DNA from: Diphasiastrum complanatum
Taxonomy: Eukaryota; Streptophyta; Lycopodiopsida; Lycopodiales; Lycopodiaceae
Length of the DNA: 64,000 bases
Assembly: GCA_029204225.1 (NCBI GenBank)
Contig: CM055094.1
Coordinates: 31,553,427-31,617,426 of the forward strand
Direction of reading: 5' to 3'
In this document: positions 21,690 through 34,199 of the stretch, piece after piece
Position numbering within the stretch: the stretch's first letter is position 1
Layout of the letters: the number at the start of each line of letters is the position of its first letter
Notes under the pieces: generated by a model
Database searches by the model: none
What the model was told of the DNA's origin: nothing
What the model saw: the letters and a program-made list of their open reading frames with translations, nothing else
Program-made: the position numbers and the translations under genes

Positions 21690-22030
21690 CCCTCGCGTGG
21701 CAATCATGTGGCAAATAGCGTGGCAATGAACGTGTGGCACTGCCACGCCGTCAAAGCTTTCCGTCACCGGCCCTTCCTTTGGACAGATTTTGGGGTAGAG
21801 GGCTCAGGGAGATTCAAATTTTAAATCTGCATGGCACTGCCACGCTTATAATTCTGGAATTTTGCCACGCCACGCGTGGCAATTTTTTCCAGAATGTTAA
21901 ATTTTGCCATGCGCGGCAAAATGCTAAAATTTGTTTTCTGAAGTGTGTCACGCGTGGCAAATTTTTCCAATAAGCTCAATCCTGCCATGCCGTGGCAAAT
22001 TTTCTAATTTTTTTTTAGGGCGTGGCACTG
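21690..22030. repeat. cluster of GCCACGCGTGGC-type palindromes
   Basis: Within 340 bp the strings GTGGCA and TGCCAC occur more than a dozen times, repeatedly paired into hairpins. Examples are the perfect GCCACGCGTGGC at 21869-21880, whose arms extend to TTCTGGAA/TTCCAGAA (about 21852-21895), and ATTTTGCCATGCGCGGCAAAA just after. The G+C content is well above the surroundings. No transposase or target duplication is seen. Confidence 0.75.
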
Positions 22031-22144
22031 CCATGCAAAAATATTTTAACAAAAAAAGAACCCGCGAAATGAAAAAAGTGAGGGCCCCGACTGTATTTGC
22101 AAATCGATTTCGTGAAGAGAAGCTTTTGAAAGAAAAGCTTTGGG

Positions 22145-22857
<713 letters not shown>

Positions 22858-24115
22858 TGATCCAGACAAGAATAGCAATCAATCTTGATGGCGCAAACTA
22901 CCGAATATGAAAGTTCAAATCAAAACGCTTCTTAAGGGTGAAGACATCTGGTTAGTGATCAAATTCACAAAAGAATAGCCTCCAGAGGGAGACCCGAGGA
23001 GAGCTGAATGGATAAAAAAGAATGAGCGCACAATGACAATCATCATTTCGTCCATAAATGAAAAAAAATACTCATGCAGATTGAAGACTGCGTTTTGTCC
23101 ATAAATGAAGAAATACTCATGTAGATTGAAGACTGCATTTTCTCCATAAACGGGGAAATACTCATGCAGATTGAAGACTATGTGAGCAACCATGAAGCAT
23201 GGAAAAGTTTGAAATAAAAGTACGAAGTGAGGACTGTCGTTTCAGTGATGCACCTACATATCAGTTGCAAAGTATGCGATGGGATGGCAACCAGTTAGAT
23301 CAGTATGTAGAGAAGATCAGAAAAATATTCGCTCAACTTGATGCCCTTTTTCCTGTGTTCACTGTCACAAGTTGGGACACACAGCCAATAGATGCCAATA
23401 CCTTGCATGCACTACAAGAAGAAAGAACATTATGCATATGATTGTAGATTCAACCCAAAAAGAAAGAACAAGGTCAAAAAGGCGAATGTTGCAGAGTCGT
23501 CGAAGGATGTAGACAAGAGCGATGAAGCCTTCACAATATTTGATGAGGCTTCAACAAGCTATGTAGAGCAAGACTATGACATAGTCATCGACTCAAGAGA
23601 AACTTCACACATAACTTGCAACAAGAAAGTCTTGATCAACTACAGAGAACTCGAGAACAACAAAGTAGTGATTCTAGGCAACGGGAAGCGACACGATGTC
23701 AAGGGCATCAGAACTCTACAACTACGAACATTGTCAGGACAGGCAGAGCTGCCAAGAGCACTCTATGTACTCTCACTAAGAAGAGATCTCCTATTTGTGT
23801 CAAAGATGGCGGATCTCAAAATTTGAGTTCTATTTGATGGCAATATATGCCTAATGATTAAGGTAAGAACAAACAAGCTGCTGACTATTGGGTCCAGAGA
23901 AGATAACCTGTACCAAACAAAGATCATCAGCAGTTCTGATAGCATACTGAATGCATAAAAAAACGAAGATCAACTCTGGCATCGAAGAATGTATCATCTG
24001 AACATGAGGAGCCTCTACGTCATGAACAAAAAAAAAAATTTACCAGGTCTGATGATATCCAGACCCGACATCGAATTTTGTGAAGCCTGCCAAAACAACA
24101 TCAAAGTCCTTTTTG
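22858..24115 (+). pseudogene. decayed copia element C: gag, protease, gag-pre-integrase
   Basis: A gag-like start (MATMIQTRIAINLDGANY) breaks at once. Further on are a degenerate zinc-knuckle region (CMHYKKKEHYAYDCRF, second Cys replaced), a decayed protease site IVIDSRETSHIT (DSGATSH expected), and the typical ALYVLSLRRDLLFVSK. At about 23970-24090 comes the pre-integrase region (LWHRRMYHLNMRS, FCEACQ). It then ends without integrase core or RT. No LTRs were found. Many stops and frameshifts. Confidence 0.75.
23050..23180. repeat. tandem repeat, three ~45-bp units within the element C gag
   Basis: Units start at 23050, 23097 and 23142 and share TACTCATGCAGATTGAAGAC. On the minus strand they happen to read as a repeated VFNLHEYF peptide, but the gag strand is plus, so I treat that as chance. 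Confidence 0.85.
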
Positions 24116-25557
24116 GAATCTGCATATTTTGCACCATCAATGATCAATAATGATGCACACACCATCCAAGGGGGGTGGTGTGATGATGAATACACCATCC
24201 GAGGGGGGTGTTGGATGGGGGGTGGTTAGGCGTCTGAGATAGCCATGCAATCCTCTAATACTAATAACCTGGTATGAAGAGAATGTAGTGTTAGCACCTG
24301 TGCTAACACAAAAAAAATAAAAGAGAGAAAAATAAAACTCCGTGGCATGTGTTTTGTAAGACCACGTGCAAGTGTTTGTTAATAAACTTCCGCCATGGCA
24401 TGTGTTTGTAAGCCCAGAGTAGAAGCTTAAAAAAAATAATAAAATAGCTTAAACTTAGAGTTAGAACTTAGACTTAGGAAACTTACCAAAGTAAAGTACA
24501 ACAATCTTCTCAGACCTGTAAATAGGTTAAGTACCTTCTAAACCAAGCAATTAATGCATAAGAACACTCACATCCAATAGCTAGAACTCGCCACTAAAAG
24601 ACAATGATGATAGAAGTGGAAAAACTCGATTTTTCTTCATACTTTGATGGAGATCCCATCATACATATATACATTTCAAGCATGGATATGAACGTTTTAG
24701 GGCATCTCTGTACTTATCATAACCTAACCCTAACATCTAACCTAATAGGTCATTGGATCCAATCAAGATCCAAAAACAATGTAAAACATGCTATTTTTAG
24801 CTTCTAGAATTTCTCTAGCTTATCTAAGCACACTTTGGCCTCATTTCAAAGATGCTATCACAATGTAATATGAGGAATGAAGTCTTGGGAAAGCATCCTA
24901 TGCTATTAGGCACGTGTGGAATCTATTTACATGGCCATCTTGCCAATTACAATGCATGTGACCAAAATTGGTCAAGCTAGAATTGTGAAATGTCAATACA
25001 TTGACTCTTGGCTAGGACCGATGAGTCGAATCAGATCGACATGTATTTTGACCCTTGGTCCTATTTTGACCTGATCCAATTTCAACCTAGATCGCAATTT
25101 GTCACTTTCATGACTAGTGGAATCCACTAATGGAATATTAGTTTATTGTGATTATTTGTAAAAATCAAGATTAGTTTATCCTAACTAACTTAGTTTAGTG
25201 TGTACGTATAAGAATTGTAGCTTCAAGAGCAAAGAGAGTGGTAGAATTGTTTAGATTTCATTTTTTTAAAATTTACACATTGTCTTTCTACATATTAAAC
25301 AAGAATCAAACAAGAGCCATATTCTATTCACGACTCTTTTGGATTGTGCTCTAGTTTGAATGTGTCAATTGTTAATTTTGAATCATTCAAGTTTCTGTCT
25401 ATCTCTCTCTTTCATAATTTTTGTAGTAACATTCTAATTAGAACTTTTGAATTTGTGGTTGTTTTAGTCACCTTCTGAATCAGTAAGTGTGGTTGTCATA
25501 AATGAATGCATCACGTGACATAAAGTATTCTTAATATTTTTATCCCGTGTACTACCC

Positions 25558-25559
<2 letters not shown>
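24116..25559. other. non-coding
   Basis: No supported gene. ACACCATCC(A/G)AGGGGGGTG is repeated twice at 24159-24213. Confidence 0.4.

Positions 25560-25606
<47 letters not shown>
25560..25606. repeat. (CA)n microsatellite
   Basis: About 23 CA dinucleotides. Confidence 0.95.
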
Positions 25607-25610
<4 letters not shown>

Positions 25611-25620
25611 AACAAACAAA

Positions 25621-25740
25621 AAATATTAGGAGTGCAATATGTTTGAAGAACTCACCCTAAATAAGAAAGGAAAAATATTAGGAGTGCAATATGCTTGAGG
25701 AACACACCCTAAATAGCAAAGGAAAAATATTAGGAGTGCT
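25621..25740. repeat. 52-bp tandem repeat, 2.3 copies
   Basis: Units at 25621-25672 and 25673-25724 plus a partial third, beginning AAATATTAGGAGTGC; a few mismatches. Confidence 0.9.
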
Positions 25741-27248
25741 TTATGAGTGAATGGATTGATTGATTTGTAATTGTGGCATACTGGATCCACACTTATGTAT
25801 TTGATCTAAATTGGTTAGAACACAATAATAACACAACATCAAAATTACCTTAGATCATTTGGAAAGAATCTGTAGAAGTGGTTTGAGCTAGAGTCCATAT
25901 TCAGTGTTATTTTCACGTCTGTGAACACTGGAACAGACTATGCGTGTTACTTGAACCCAAGACAATATTCACATGATGAAGATGAGAAGCATAACCATGA
26001 ATAATTATAACGAGTTCATCATCGTATGGGAGCTTCTTCCTTGCTCCTGCCTCCAGAAAGCTACATACAAGCAGTGGCTGCGCTCAGTGGTTACTTATCA
26101 GCTTTCGAAGTTGTGACCAGCGTTTTCCTTGCGCACCAGGTTGAGGCAGGAACAGCTGCTTTTCTTCGTCGATCGTTTCAAGATGTAGTTGCAGGGCAGG
26201 ACGGTAAGGTCGAGAAGACTTGCGTGCTTTTATAAGTTGTTGCTGTGACTCAGATAGACGCATGAGTAGAAGAAGCTCCTGGCATCGCTTCAATGACTTA
26301 AACTCAGCAGCCACTTCCTTCTTAGAAAGCATCTGTTTCCAACCACGCATACCCATCGCCTACAAATGCCAATGAGCCGAAGCTTCTCAAGTATACGAGT
26401 AAAAGTGGCACTGATCTGGAGTATGTTTGTCAAAGATCTAATTGGAAATAATGATGAGGTCAAGTAAGTATCCGCCTTTTCTATGTTAAAACAGTTGTGC
26501 AATAGGGAGCTCAAAATAACAGAATTGAGATCTCCTTAGATTGATGCGCTGGTTCAGGCAAAGCGTCATACATGAGCTGAAGCGATATGGTAGCTCGAAT
26601 TAAGAGATGAAAAAGAATAGCGGAGCAGGTATAGATGGAGATTCGAGCGAGGATAGGAACACACCGTTCCAACTAAACACGGAGGAGTAGTTGTGGGCAT
26701 ATCCCAATACCAGCAAAAGATTCTTTTATGTATGGATTTTGCAACGACCTTTTCCATGGGAAATAGTGCAATAAAATGGTGAGACCGTTAGGGTAACCCA
26801 TTTTCATTACAAGGCACTCCTCTCAAAACCTCCTTGCAAAATTTTCACAACAAACTTGACATATGCATGGATATCTTACTACTTGGAGTTATCCTCAAAA
26901 AACCTGCATTTTAAAGAACGTCTCGGTTTTTTGAAGATTTTTATTCATAAAAAGGTATATATGCTTGTATAAAAAACCGTCAAATATTTTATGATGCCAT
27001 TTTTTTGAAAAACTTGCCAGTTTCATTCCTATCCCTTGCCGGTTTTCCCGAGCATTGTTACAAAGTGTGACCCAAGTGAAAAGGTTAGTGACATTTTTAT
27101 GATTGATGCTAAGGAAAATGACAAGTTAACCTCAATTTTTATTTTTGGAAAACACCTATTATCCACTCCATATGCTTTCTCTCTTTAAAAAGTAAAACTC
27201 GTGGATGAGAATTGTCTCTTTCTCCCTCTCCCAAGCTTGGGACCATTC
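25741..27248. other. non-coding
   Basis: Overlapping short frames at about 26026-26356 on both strands show no domain that I recognise. Nothing else could be supported. Confidence 0.4.
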
Positions 27249-27250
27249 TG

Positions 27251-27326
<76 letters not shown>
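27249..27326. repeat. compound (CT)n(CA)n microsatellite
   Basis: About 13 CT followed by about 26 CA repeats. Confidence 0.95.
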
Positions 27327-27330
<4 letters not shown>

Positions 27331-27682
27331 TCACACACTGGGGACCACATCTAAGTTGTCTATTTCTTTTCTCTTTTCCCAAGTGTGGGACCACCTTTTC
27401 ATCCCTTCAATTCTCTCTCTCATGCACGCACACAACCCCCCCGCCCTCTTTATGGCTCCTCTTACCCTTGCTTTTCACACTTTTCATTTCAAAAACTAGA
27501 TTTACATATCATGGAAGAACTTCAAACAACCAGTACATTTATAAGCTTTCAATTACAATATATTAGGGGATAACGAAATGCAAATGTCCATCATGAAAAT
27601 TCCACTAACTTGCGTGAGTCAAAAGTTGACATATACGTGGACCAATAGAGTTTGTCAAAGCATGTTCCGTATATATATCATT

Positions 27683-27684
<2 letters not shown>

Positions 27685-27779
<95 letters not shown>

Positions 27780-27799
27780 AAAAAAAAAAAAAAAAAAAA
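27685..27799. repeat. (CT)n microsatellite followed by poly(A)
   Basis: About 46 CT repeats, then about 23 A. A poly(A) run after a repeat could mark a retroposed insert, but no gene or target duplication is visible. Confidence 0.93.
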
Positions 27800-29048
27800 G
27801 GAAATGATGAAAAAAAAAAAGAAAAAGAAAAAAGTAGAGGCATGTATGACTCCCACGAGGACTTACCTTTTTTGAAGTTGTTACAAACGCTTTCATGGGA
27901 GCCCCGGAACATTTTTATGACTATTTTACAAATTAATGCACTTTAGAAATACAAGGCCACACCTCAAAAGAATCAATTACTATATCTAAATAAAATGATT
28001 ATGTTGAATGAGTCTAAAGGTTAACACCAAGGTGACCAATGTTTATGTATGCGTTCAAGCCCAATTGACACCACAATTGTTCTCCTCAGTTGGATAAGAG
28101 TCTTTACTAGGTCCATGAAGCCACAAGCTTGAGTCCCCATTCTCATGCTTGTGGTGTTGATGATTACAACCTTGAGCTTCTTCTTGGCTAGGCATAATAA
28201 GGGTGTGGACATTGTCCATAGCAACTATGACTGCAAAAGAAAAATACACTGACCCAACCCCCCTTCAAACATCAATTGGGGCCCACACACAAGGCTACAA
28301 GATCCTCCACCTTCCACATTATAAGGAATCCAAGACTTTTAAAAAATCCAATGGATGAGGTAAGTGCAACTAGTCTCACTTTGAATTTGAACAATGTAGT
28401 ACTGAATACTATCACAATAGGACCATGTACCCACAACGTATACATAAGCCAAAATATGAGGGAAATACCTCTTCCCAAATGGATTTATCCATGTCACATC
28501 CATTATTGACACATATCATGCCACCAAGGGGTAAGTCCAAACTTGTGTCAAAGGTGGCAAAGCCACTTGTGGTACCCTTGACCAATGCAACAAAGTATTT
28601 GGCCCATTTGCCAGTTCTAGGCTCTTATGTGAAATGACCCCTATAAAATCAGCAGTTTTTTTTTAAAGGATGATACACAATTAAAATAAATTGGCTTTGG
28701 AAGTGACCACTAAATAAATAAAAATGGTAAGTCCTTGGAAGGGCCAAAATCATAAGCCAAGCTCATCAATTGTCCCTCTAATGATGTTAGTAGAATTTAT
28801 TGATCATTGAAAATGTTAGCATAGCAATAATCACTTTACTTTCTTTTATATATAGACTGAGAATCATATACTTGTTAGAAATCCATGATAAACTTCGTTG
28901 TTACCGTTCTCTGAGCCAAAATCTCCGAGCGATGAGCTAATTTCAGAGCGATGGTCTTTGAGCGTCTCAATATTTCATTGTGAACTGGTAATTACCGTGG
29001 TGCCAAAACATGCCCATCCTCCAATTATTGGAAGAGAGAGAGAGAGAT
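27800..29048. other. non-coding
   Basis: No supported gene. Frames near 28270-28640 have no recognisable domain. Confidence 0.4.
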
Positions 29049-29566
29049 TAGCTCCTCTTGCCAAAGCAAGACCAAATCTTTTAAAACCTTTATTCATAAC
29101 CCAACAAAGTAAAACATAGTTGAAAGCATACAGTTTTTCAAAGAAAGAAAGCACCGTATAGCGAAACAAATTTCAAGACATCCAGTTGGTACCTGCCACC
29201 ATCCAGCTTGTACTTGCCACCATCCCACCACGCAAAACCGCACAAGTTAGCACAATGAGGAAGACATGTGTCAACGCTGAATATTAATTGTTATCCATGT
29301 CCAAAATAAGTTTAGCATCTTAACAACTTAAAATATTTGATCACAAACTGTAGTCCAATCTTCCCTATATAACACATGATTACTTGCAATAGGCTTTCCC
29401 ATATTACTGTATCAGGGCATTCCGCCATTCTGATCAGTTTTATGGTACTAGTCCATATCAATTTACAGAGCGAAATCATATGTATTTGAAAAACAACAAC
29501 ATTCTATTACTTGCGATTTGCAAACGAGAGATAGCATGTAACGACACTTAGATATGGGGCAAATTG
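29049..29566. repeat. direct repeat, copy 1 (partner at 35473-35959)
   Basis: About 500 bp from GCTCCTCTTGCCAAAGC to AGATATGGGGCAAAT, closely similar to the later copy apart from small indels. On the minus strand both copies begin with a short coding-like stretch (FRYTVLSFFE, VMNKGFKRFGLALARGA). Copy 1 is joined directly to copia D gag at GGCAAAT. Confidence 0.9.
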
Positions 29567-30370
29567 GACGGGATTTCCAACTATGCAGTATAAAAATTCA
29601 AAATGAAAAACATACTGATGGAGAAAGACGTGTGGGAAGTCATCACAGGTGATGAAAGAAGGCCGCCAAATGAAGCGGATATCAAAGTGTTTGACAAAAA
29701 GATGAGGAAATCTTTGACCTTCATTAACTTGTCAGTGAAGGATCACATCATTACCCACATTTGTGATGCTATTACACCCAGACAGGCATGAGATGTTATA
29801 AAGGAGCAATTCGAGACGTCAAATCCATTAAGAATCATGTTTCTGAAGTCAAAACTGAATAGTGCCTGCATGGATCAAGGAGACCACATTCAGACTTATA
29901 TGACCAGAATTAAGACAGTGAGAGATGAACTGCATTCTATTGGTGAGCGCATACGTGATGTGGAGCTGGTGCACAATGCATTGTGCGACATTGCAGAACC
30001 CTATCAGATGTTTGTGAGCGGAATAGCATCAAGAGAAAGATTGCCAACCTTTGATGAGCTCATAGGAATCTTGATGTAGGAAGAGCAACGACGGGAAATG
30101 GTGAAAGCTAGACGTCGAAATACTGATGATTAGGCACTTGCGACACGCCAAAAACAAGGCAAGGACAAGGGCAAGAAGAAGTCTAAACAACAATTTACCA
30201 AGACTCAGGAGGATGAGGGATCTTCTAGTAAGACCAAGAAGAAAGGCAAGTGCTTCCATTGTGGTAAAAAGGGCCATTGGAAGAGTGAATGTCGCAAATT
30301 TCTGGCAGAACAAGACAAGGGAAAACCAAAGCAAGCAGGTAACCTTGTCGATGAGGGTGAGATTGAAGGC
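29567..30370 (+). pseudogene. copia element D, gag (5'-truncated, broken)
   Basis: Starts inside gag at the equivalent of FDG-x-NYAVWKF (here LDGISNYAV, then a stop for Trp). It continues MEKDVWEVITGDERRPPN and FETSNPLR, with stops near 29790, 30077 and 30132, and reaches an intact zinc knuckle CFHCGKKGHWKSEC. The beginning of gag, the leader and the 5' LTR are missing. The gag type differs from that of A, B, E and J. Confidence 0.85.
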
Positions 30371-30961
30371 TCTAGCATCTTCATATCTGCATTGTCATCT
30401 AATCAAGATGATCAAGCGTGGTATATTGACTCGGGAGCCACAAGACCCATGACAATTAACAAGAATTGGTTCAGTAGCTTGAAAGTGTTGGATAGTGGAA
30501 CATCCATTTCACAGGCAAATGGTGATGTGTGCAAGATCAAGGGGATAGGCACTGTTTCAATCCAACTACCTGATGGCAAAAGCAGGATGATCAGGGAGGT
30601 ACTTTACGTACCAGGTTTGAAGAAAAATCTACTTTCTATTGGAGTCATTACTGATCAAAAGTTGAAAGTAGAATTTGCCCATGATCGTTGCTTTGTGAAG
30701 GATGTGAACCAAAAGTTTAAAGTTATTGCGGATGGAATAAAAGAGCCCAATACAACATTGTACAGGTTGAATGCTACAATCAAGGGGCAACATGGACTCG
30801 TATTGTCCATTCCATTGCAAATTGAGTTGTGGCATAAGAGGCTTGGTCACTTGAACTTAGGGAGTCTCAATTTGATGAGAAAATTGGAGATGGTTACAGG
30901 ATTGCTTACCATAGAAGGCCACTTGAAATGGATGTGCAAATCATGTGTATATGGGAAGTAG
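30371..30961 (+). pseudogene. element D protease and pre-integrase domain
   Basis: WYIDSGATRPMT (active site D-S-G-A kept; the usual TSHM altered), VLYVPGLKKNLLSIG, then the pre-integrase LWHKRLGHLNLGSLNLM and CKSCVYGK, ending at a stop (TAG for Gln). Confidence 0.88.
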
Positions 30962-31884
30962 CATCGAGAGAAGTTCAATAAAGGTGGTATGTCACGTAAG
31001 ACGTGGATCTACTTCTTGAAGAAGAAATCAAATGCATTTGACAATTTCAAGAGCTTCAAAGCATTGGTCGAAAATCAGACAGGCCGTAGGAAGATCAAAG
31101 ACCTAAGAGCGGATAGTGGAGGTGAGTACAAGTCTAATGACTTCAATGATCTTTGTGATCAATGTGGGATCACAAGACAATTTATGCAAGCTCATACTCC
31201 TGCTCTCAATGGTGTAGCTGAGCGCAAGAATCGTACGATTGTGGGAAGTGCCAGATCTATGCTAGCTGAGATGAAACTACCAAAAGATTTTTGGTCAGAA
31301 GCATGCAGTACGACAGTCTATCTTCAAAATAGAAGTCCTACCATTGCCATACCAAAGATAACACCTGAGGAGGCATTCACGAAGAAGAAGCCAAAGGTGA
31401 ACCACTTGCGAATCTTTGGATGTAAGGCCTTTGTACACATTCTTTAGGAAGAGAGACGTGAACTTGATGTAAAAGCTATCAAGTATATATTCCTAGGATA
31501 TGATGATCATGTGAAGGGCTATAGATGTTTTGATCTAGTGGAAAACAAAATCCACATAAGCCGTGATGTTATCTTTGATGAATCCAAGATGTATGAAGAT
31601 GAGGATGCTGAGAAGATAGACACATCCAGTGGGAAAGATGGTATAGTGAAGATACCTCCTGATGATGATCCTTTTATTGACTTTCCAAGTGATGAACATG
31701 AGGATACATCTCAAGATACTACTACTCAACCTCAAGAGACAGGTTGGAGAGGTGAGACAAACCTTTTGGTGCAAGAAGGATTGAAGTTGCAAGTGACAAA
31801 CACAAGGAGAAGGATGTACCGTTGGATACATTTTCACCAGGAAGCTGATCACCTGGTAGGAAGCTCCCTAAGTGGTTTGAGAGA
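30962..31884 (+). pseudogene. element D integrase core, first catalytic block deleted
   Basis: After KFNKGG the frame jumps to SRKTWIYFLKKKS. The segment that carries the first catalytic Asp (normally H-T-D-V-x-G-P) is missing. The second and third acidic sites remain (LRADSGGEY; NGVAERKNRTI). GCKAFVHIL ends in a stop at 31445. The C-terminal part (IHISRDVIFDESKMYED) continues to the linker before RT with frameshifts. Confidence 0.85.
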
Positions 31885-32960
31885 TTGTTGGAGAGCTGCG
31901 ACATGGATGACTTTCCAAGATCATCTAGCCAGGGAGAGCTACGAAGATCAACAAGAGAGAAGACACAACCTAAAAGGTATGAAGAAAATTATGCTCTCTT
32001 ATCTAGCATTATTCAAAGCAAAGAACCTTTGACTTATGGTAAAGCGAAGGATGATGACATTTGGGTCAAGGCCATGGGAGAGGAGTTGGAGTCAATTGCT
32101 AAGCATAGCACATGGGACTTAGTAGAACCACCAATTGGTAAGAAACCCATTGGTTGCAAATGGGTATACATGATTAAGTACCATGCATATGGAAGTATAA
32201 CAAATCACAAGGCAAGATTGGTGATCAAAGGGTATGCACAAAGTAAAGGCATCGACTATGAGGAGACCTTTGTGCCGGTATGTAAGTGGAATACACTACG
32301 TCTACTTGTTGCTTTAGCTTCACATTTTGGTTGGCCTTTGCATCAGATGGATGTGAAATTTGCTCTTCTAAATGGTGAGTTAGAAGAAGAGGTGTTCATG
32401 GATCAACCTGAAGGCTTTGTAGCAAAAGGACTAGAAAATAAGTATGTCGCTTGAAGAAAGCACTTTATGGTCTTAAACAGGCACCACGTGCGTGGTATAG
32501 TAGGGTTGATGCTACTTTTGTTCAAAGTGGATGGTGAGAACACATTCTGATCCAAATCTGTATGTCTTATGCTTTGATGGTATGGTTGATTTGATTGCTC
32601 TTTATGTTGATGACTTGATTATTACGGGAAATAATCAAGAGATGATAGACATGATCAAGAAAGACCTCATGGAACAATTCGAGATGACAGATCTCAGCCT
32701 AATGCATTATTGCCTTGGAGTAGAGGTGTGGCAAAAAGGACACGAAGTGGGTTTAACACATGTGAAGTATGTCAAAGAGTTGCTGCACATAAGTTAGGTT
32801 GTAGAATTGCAAACCAGTGAATACTCCTATTGAACCATGTGAAAAGCTTTCTAAGCCTGATGAGTCACAGTCATTTGATGCTACGCTGTATAGGCAGTTA
32901 GTAGGGAGCTTGATTTACCTTACTATGACTAGACCTTGTTGGTATTGTAAGTCAGTTTAT
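31885..32960 (+). pseudogene. element D reverse transcriptase, frameshifted
   Basis: WVKAMGEELESI and GCKWVYMIKYHAYGS, then IDYEETFVPVCKWNTLR (Ala and Val-Ala altered), LHQMDVKFALLNGELEEEVFM, a frameshift near 32450, and the catalytic LYVDDLIITGN near 32600. Further shifts follow at 32520 and 32800. Confidence 0.88.
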
Positions 32961-33534
32961 GACAGCACCTACGGAAATGCATTGGAAGGCAGCTAAGCGC
33001 ATTCTGCATTATGTAAAAGGCACTTTAGATTATGGCTTGATTTACATGAAGCATGAGGGTTTACCTGAGTTGTGTGGCTCTGTGGATGCGAGGTGACTAT
33101 GATGATCGTAGATCCACCACAGGGTATGTATTCTAGCTTTGTGGCAGTTGCTTTTCTTGGTCTAGTAAGAAGCAAAGTACAATTGCTTTATCCACCACAA
33201 AAGTAGAGTATAAGGCAATGTGTAGTGCAACACATGAAGCTATATGGTTGAGACAAATCTTGGAAGAAGTTGGCATGAAGCAGAAAAATCCCACAACTTT
33301 ACATAGCGACAGTCAGAGTGGCATTCAGCTAGCAAAGAATCCAGTGTTCCATGCGAGAACCAACCACATTGAGATTCAGTATCACTGTATACGTGAGAGG
33401 CTGCTGAGTCATGAAATTCATGTTGTTCATTGTAGTACGAAAGGACAACTAGCTGATATTTTCACTAAGCCACTTGTTGGAGAAAAGTTTGATAAGTTTA
33501 GATCAAAGCTTTTTGTACTTAAAGTTTGTTGACT
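32961..33534 (+). pseudogene. element D RNase H, partly out of frame
   Basis: The first half (the region of the first catalytic Asp and STTEAEY) is in shifted frames at 33060-33220. The last part is open: MCSATHEAIWLRQIL, LHSDSQSGIQLAKNP, HARTNHIEIQYH, ADIFTKPLVGEKFDKFRSKL. Confidence 0.87.
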
Positions 33535-33574
33535 TTAAAGCTATGTATATGACTGTATAAAAAGTAGACTCTAC

Positions 33575-34000
33575 TTTAAAGGAGAGAGTTAGAATTAAAG
33601 TAGAATCACTGTGCTACTGTACTGTGGGTCCTATCAGTTGATAAGGATCAGTTGGCCTCGCCACAAGGCAAGTCGACGGGACACGCGTCCCGCCATTGGC
33701 AACCTGGGTCATGCATGGGTTGCCTGAGTGAACAACTATATGTATAGTGTAATTTCATTTTAAAAAAATACAGTTGCTATGTGAGCTTGCTGTGGAGAGT
33801 GTTTTCTATCTGTGTTACTGTGTAGCATGATTTGTGTTCCTGTTCGAAGCAAATTCTAAGTAAAAGATCTTTGCCTTGTCCTTGTCATGTTGAGTTGTAG
33901 TCGATCAACCGCATTCCTAGTAAGAGTTCTTCTGTCTAGAACCTCGTCCTCCTGCGAGCCCGTTAATTCCTATAAAAATTCAGTTTTTTAACCGGTAAAT
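33575..34000 (+). repeat. element D polypurine tract and probable 3' LTR
   Basis: AAAGGAGAGAG (about 33579-33589) precedes LTR-like sequence starting TTAGAATTAAAG, with CTATATGTATAG near 33738. The canonical TG start is lost and the right end is not fixed because no 5' partner exists. A small palindrome (CGGGACACGCGTCCCG) lies at about 33676-33692. Confidence 0.5.
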
Positions 34001-34199
34001 CTTCTTTTGCAGCACTGCCTTGTCCCTCCTTATCTTTGTAGCGTATAAACCTCTTTCTTTTTTCCATATTCTATCTAGACACCACCAATCTCGGATTGTT
34101 TAGGTTGAAAGAACCGGGCCTTTTATTAGTGTTTTGAAAGAATTTATCTTGGAGAGTGGAGAAACTTGGCCTTTTGAGTAGGTGTTCAATTTCTTTGAT

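Noticed and set aside
22915-23193. Minus-strand repeat peptide VFNLHEYF
   Set aside because: Explained by a triplicated 45-bp unit in a plus-strand gag relic; no other coding support.
25560-25740. Short spaced repeats as a possible CRISPR-like array
   Set aside because: Direct tandem units without unique spacers, in plant DNA; ordinary tandem repeats.
26026-26356. Overlapping 69- and 90-codon frames that might be an exon
   Set aside because: No recognisable domain, no splice context and no neighbours to support a gene on either strand.
28272-28640. Possible gene with frames on both strands near 28.3-28.6 kb
   Set aside because: No domain, no consistent single-strand coding pattern.
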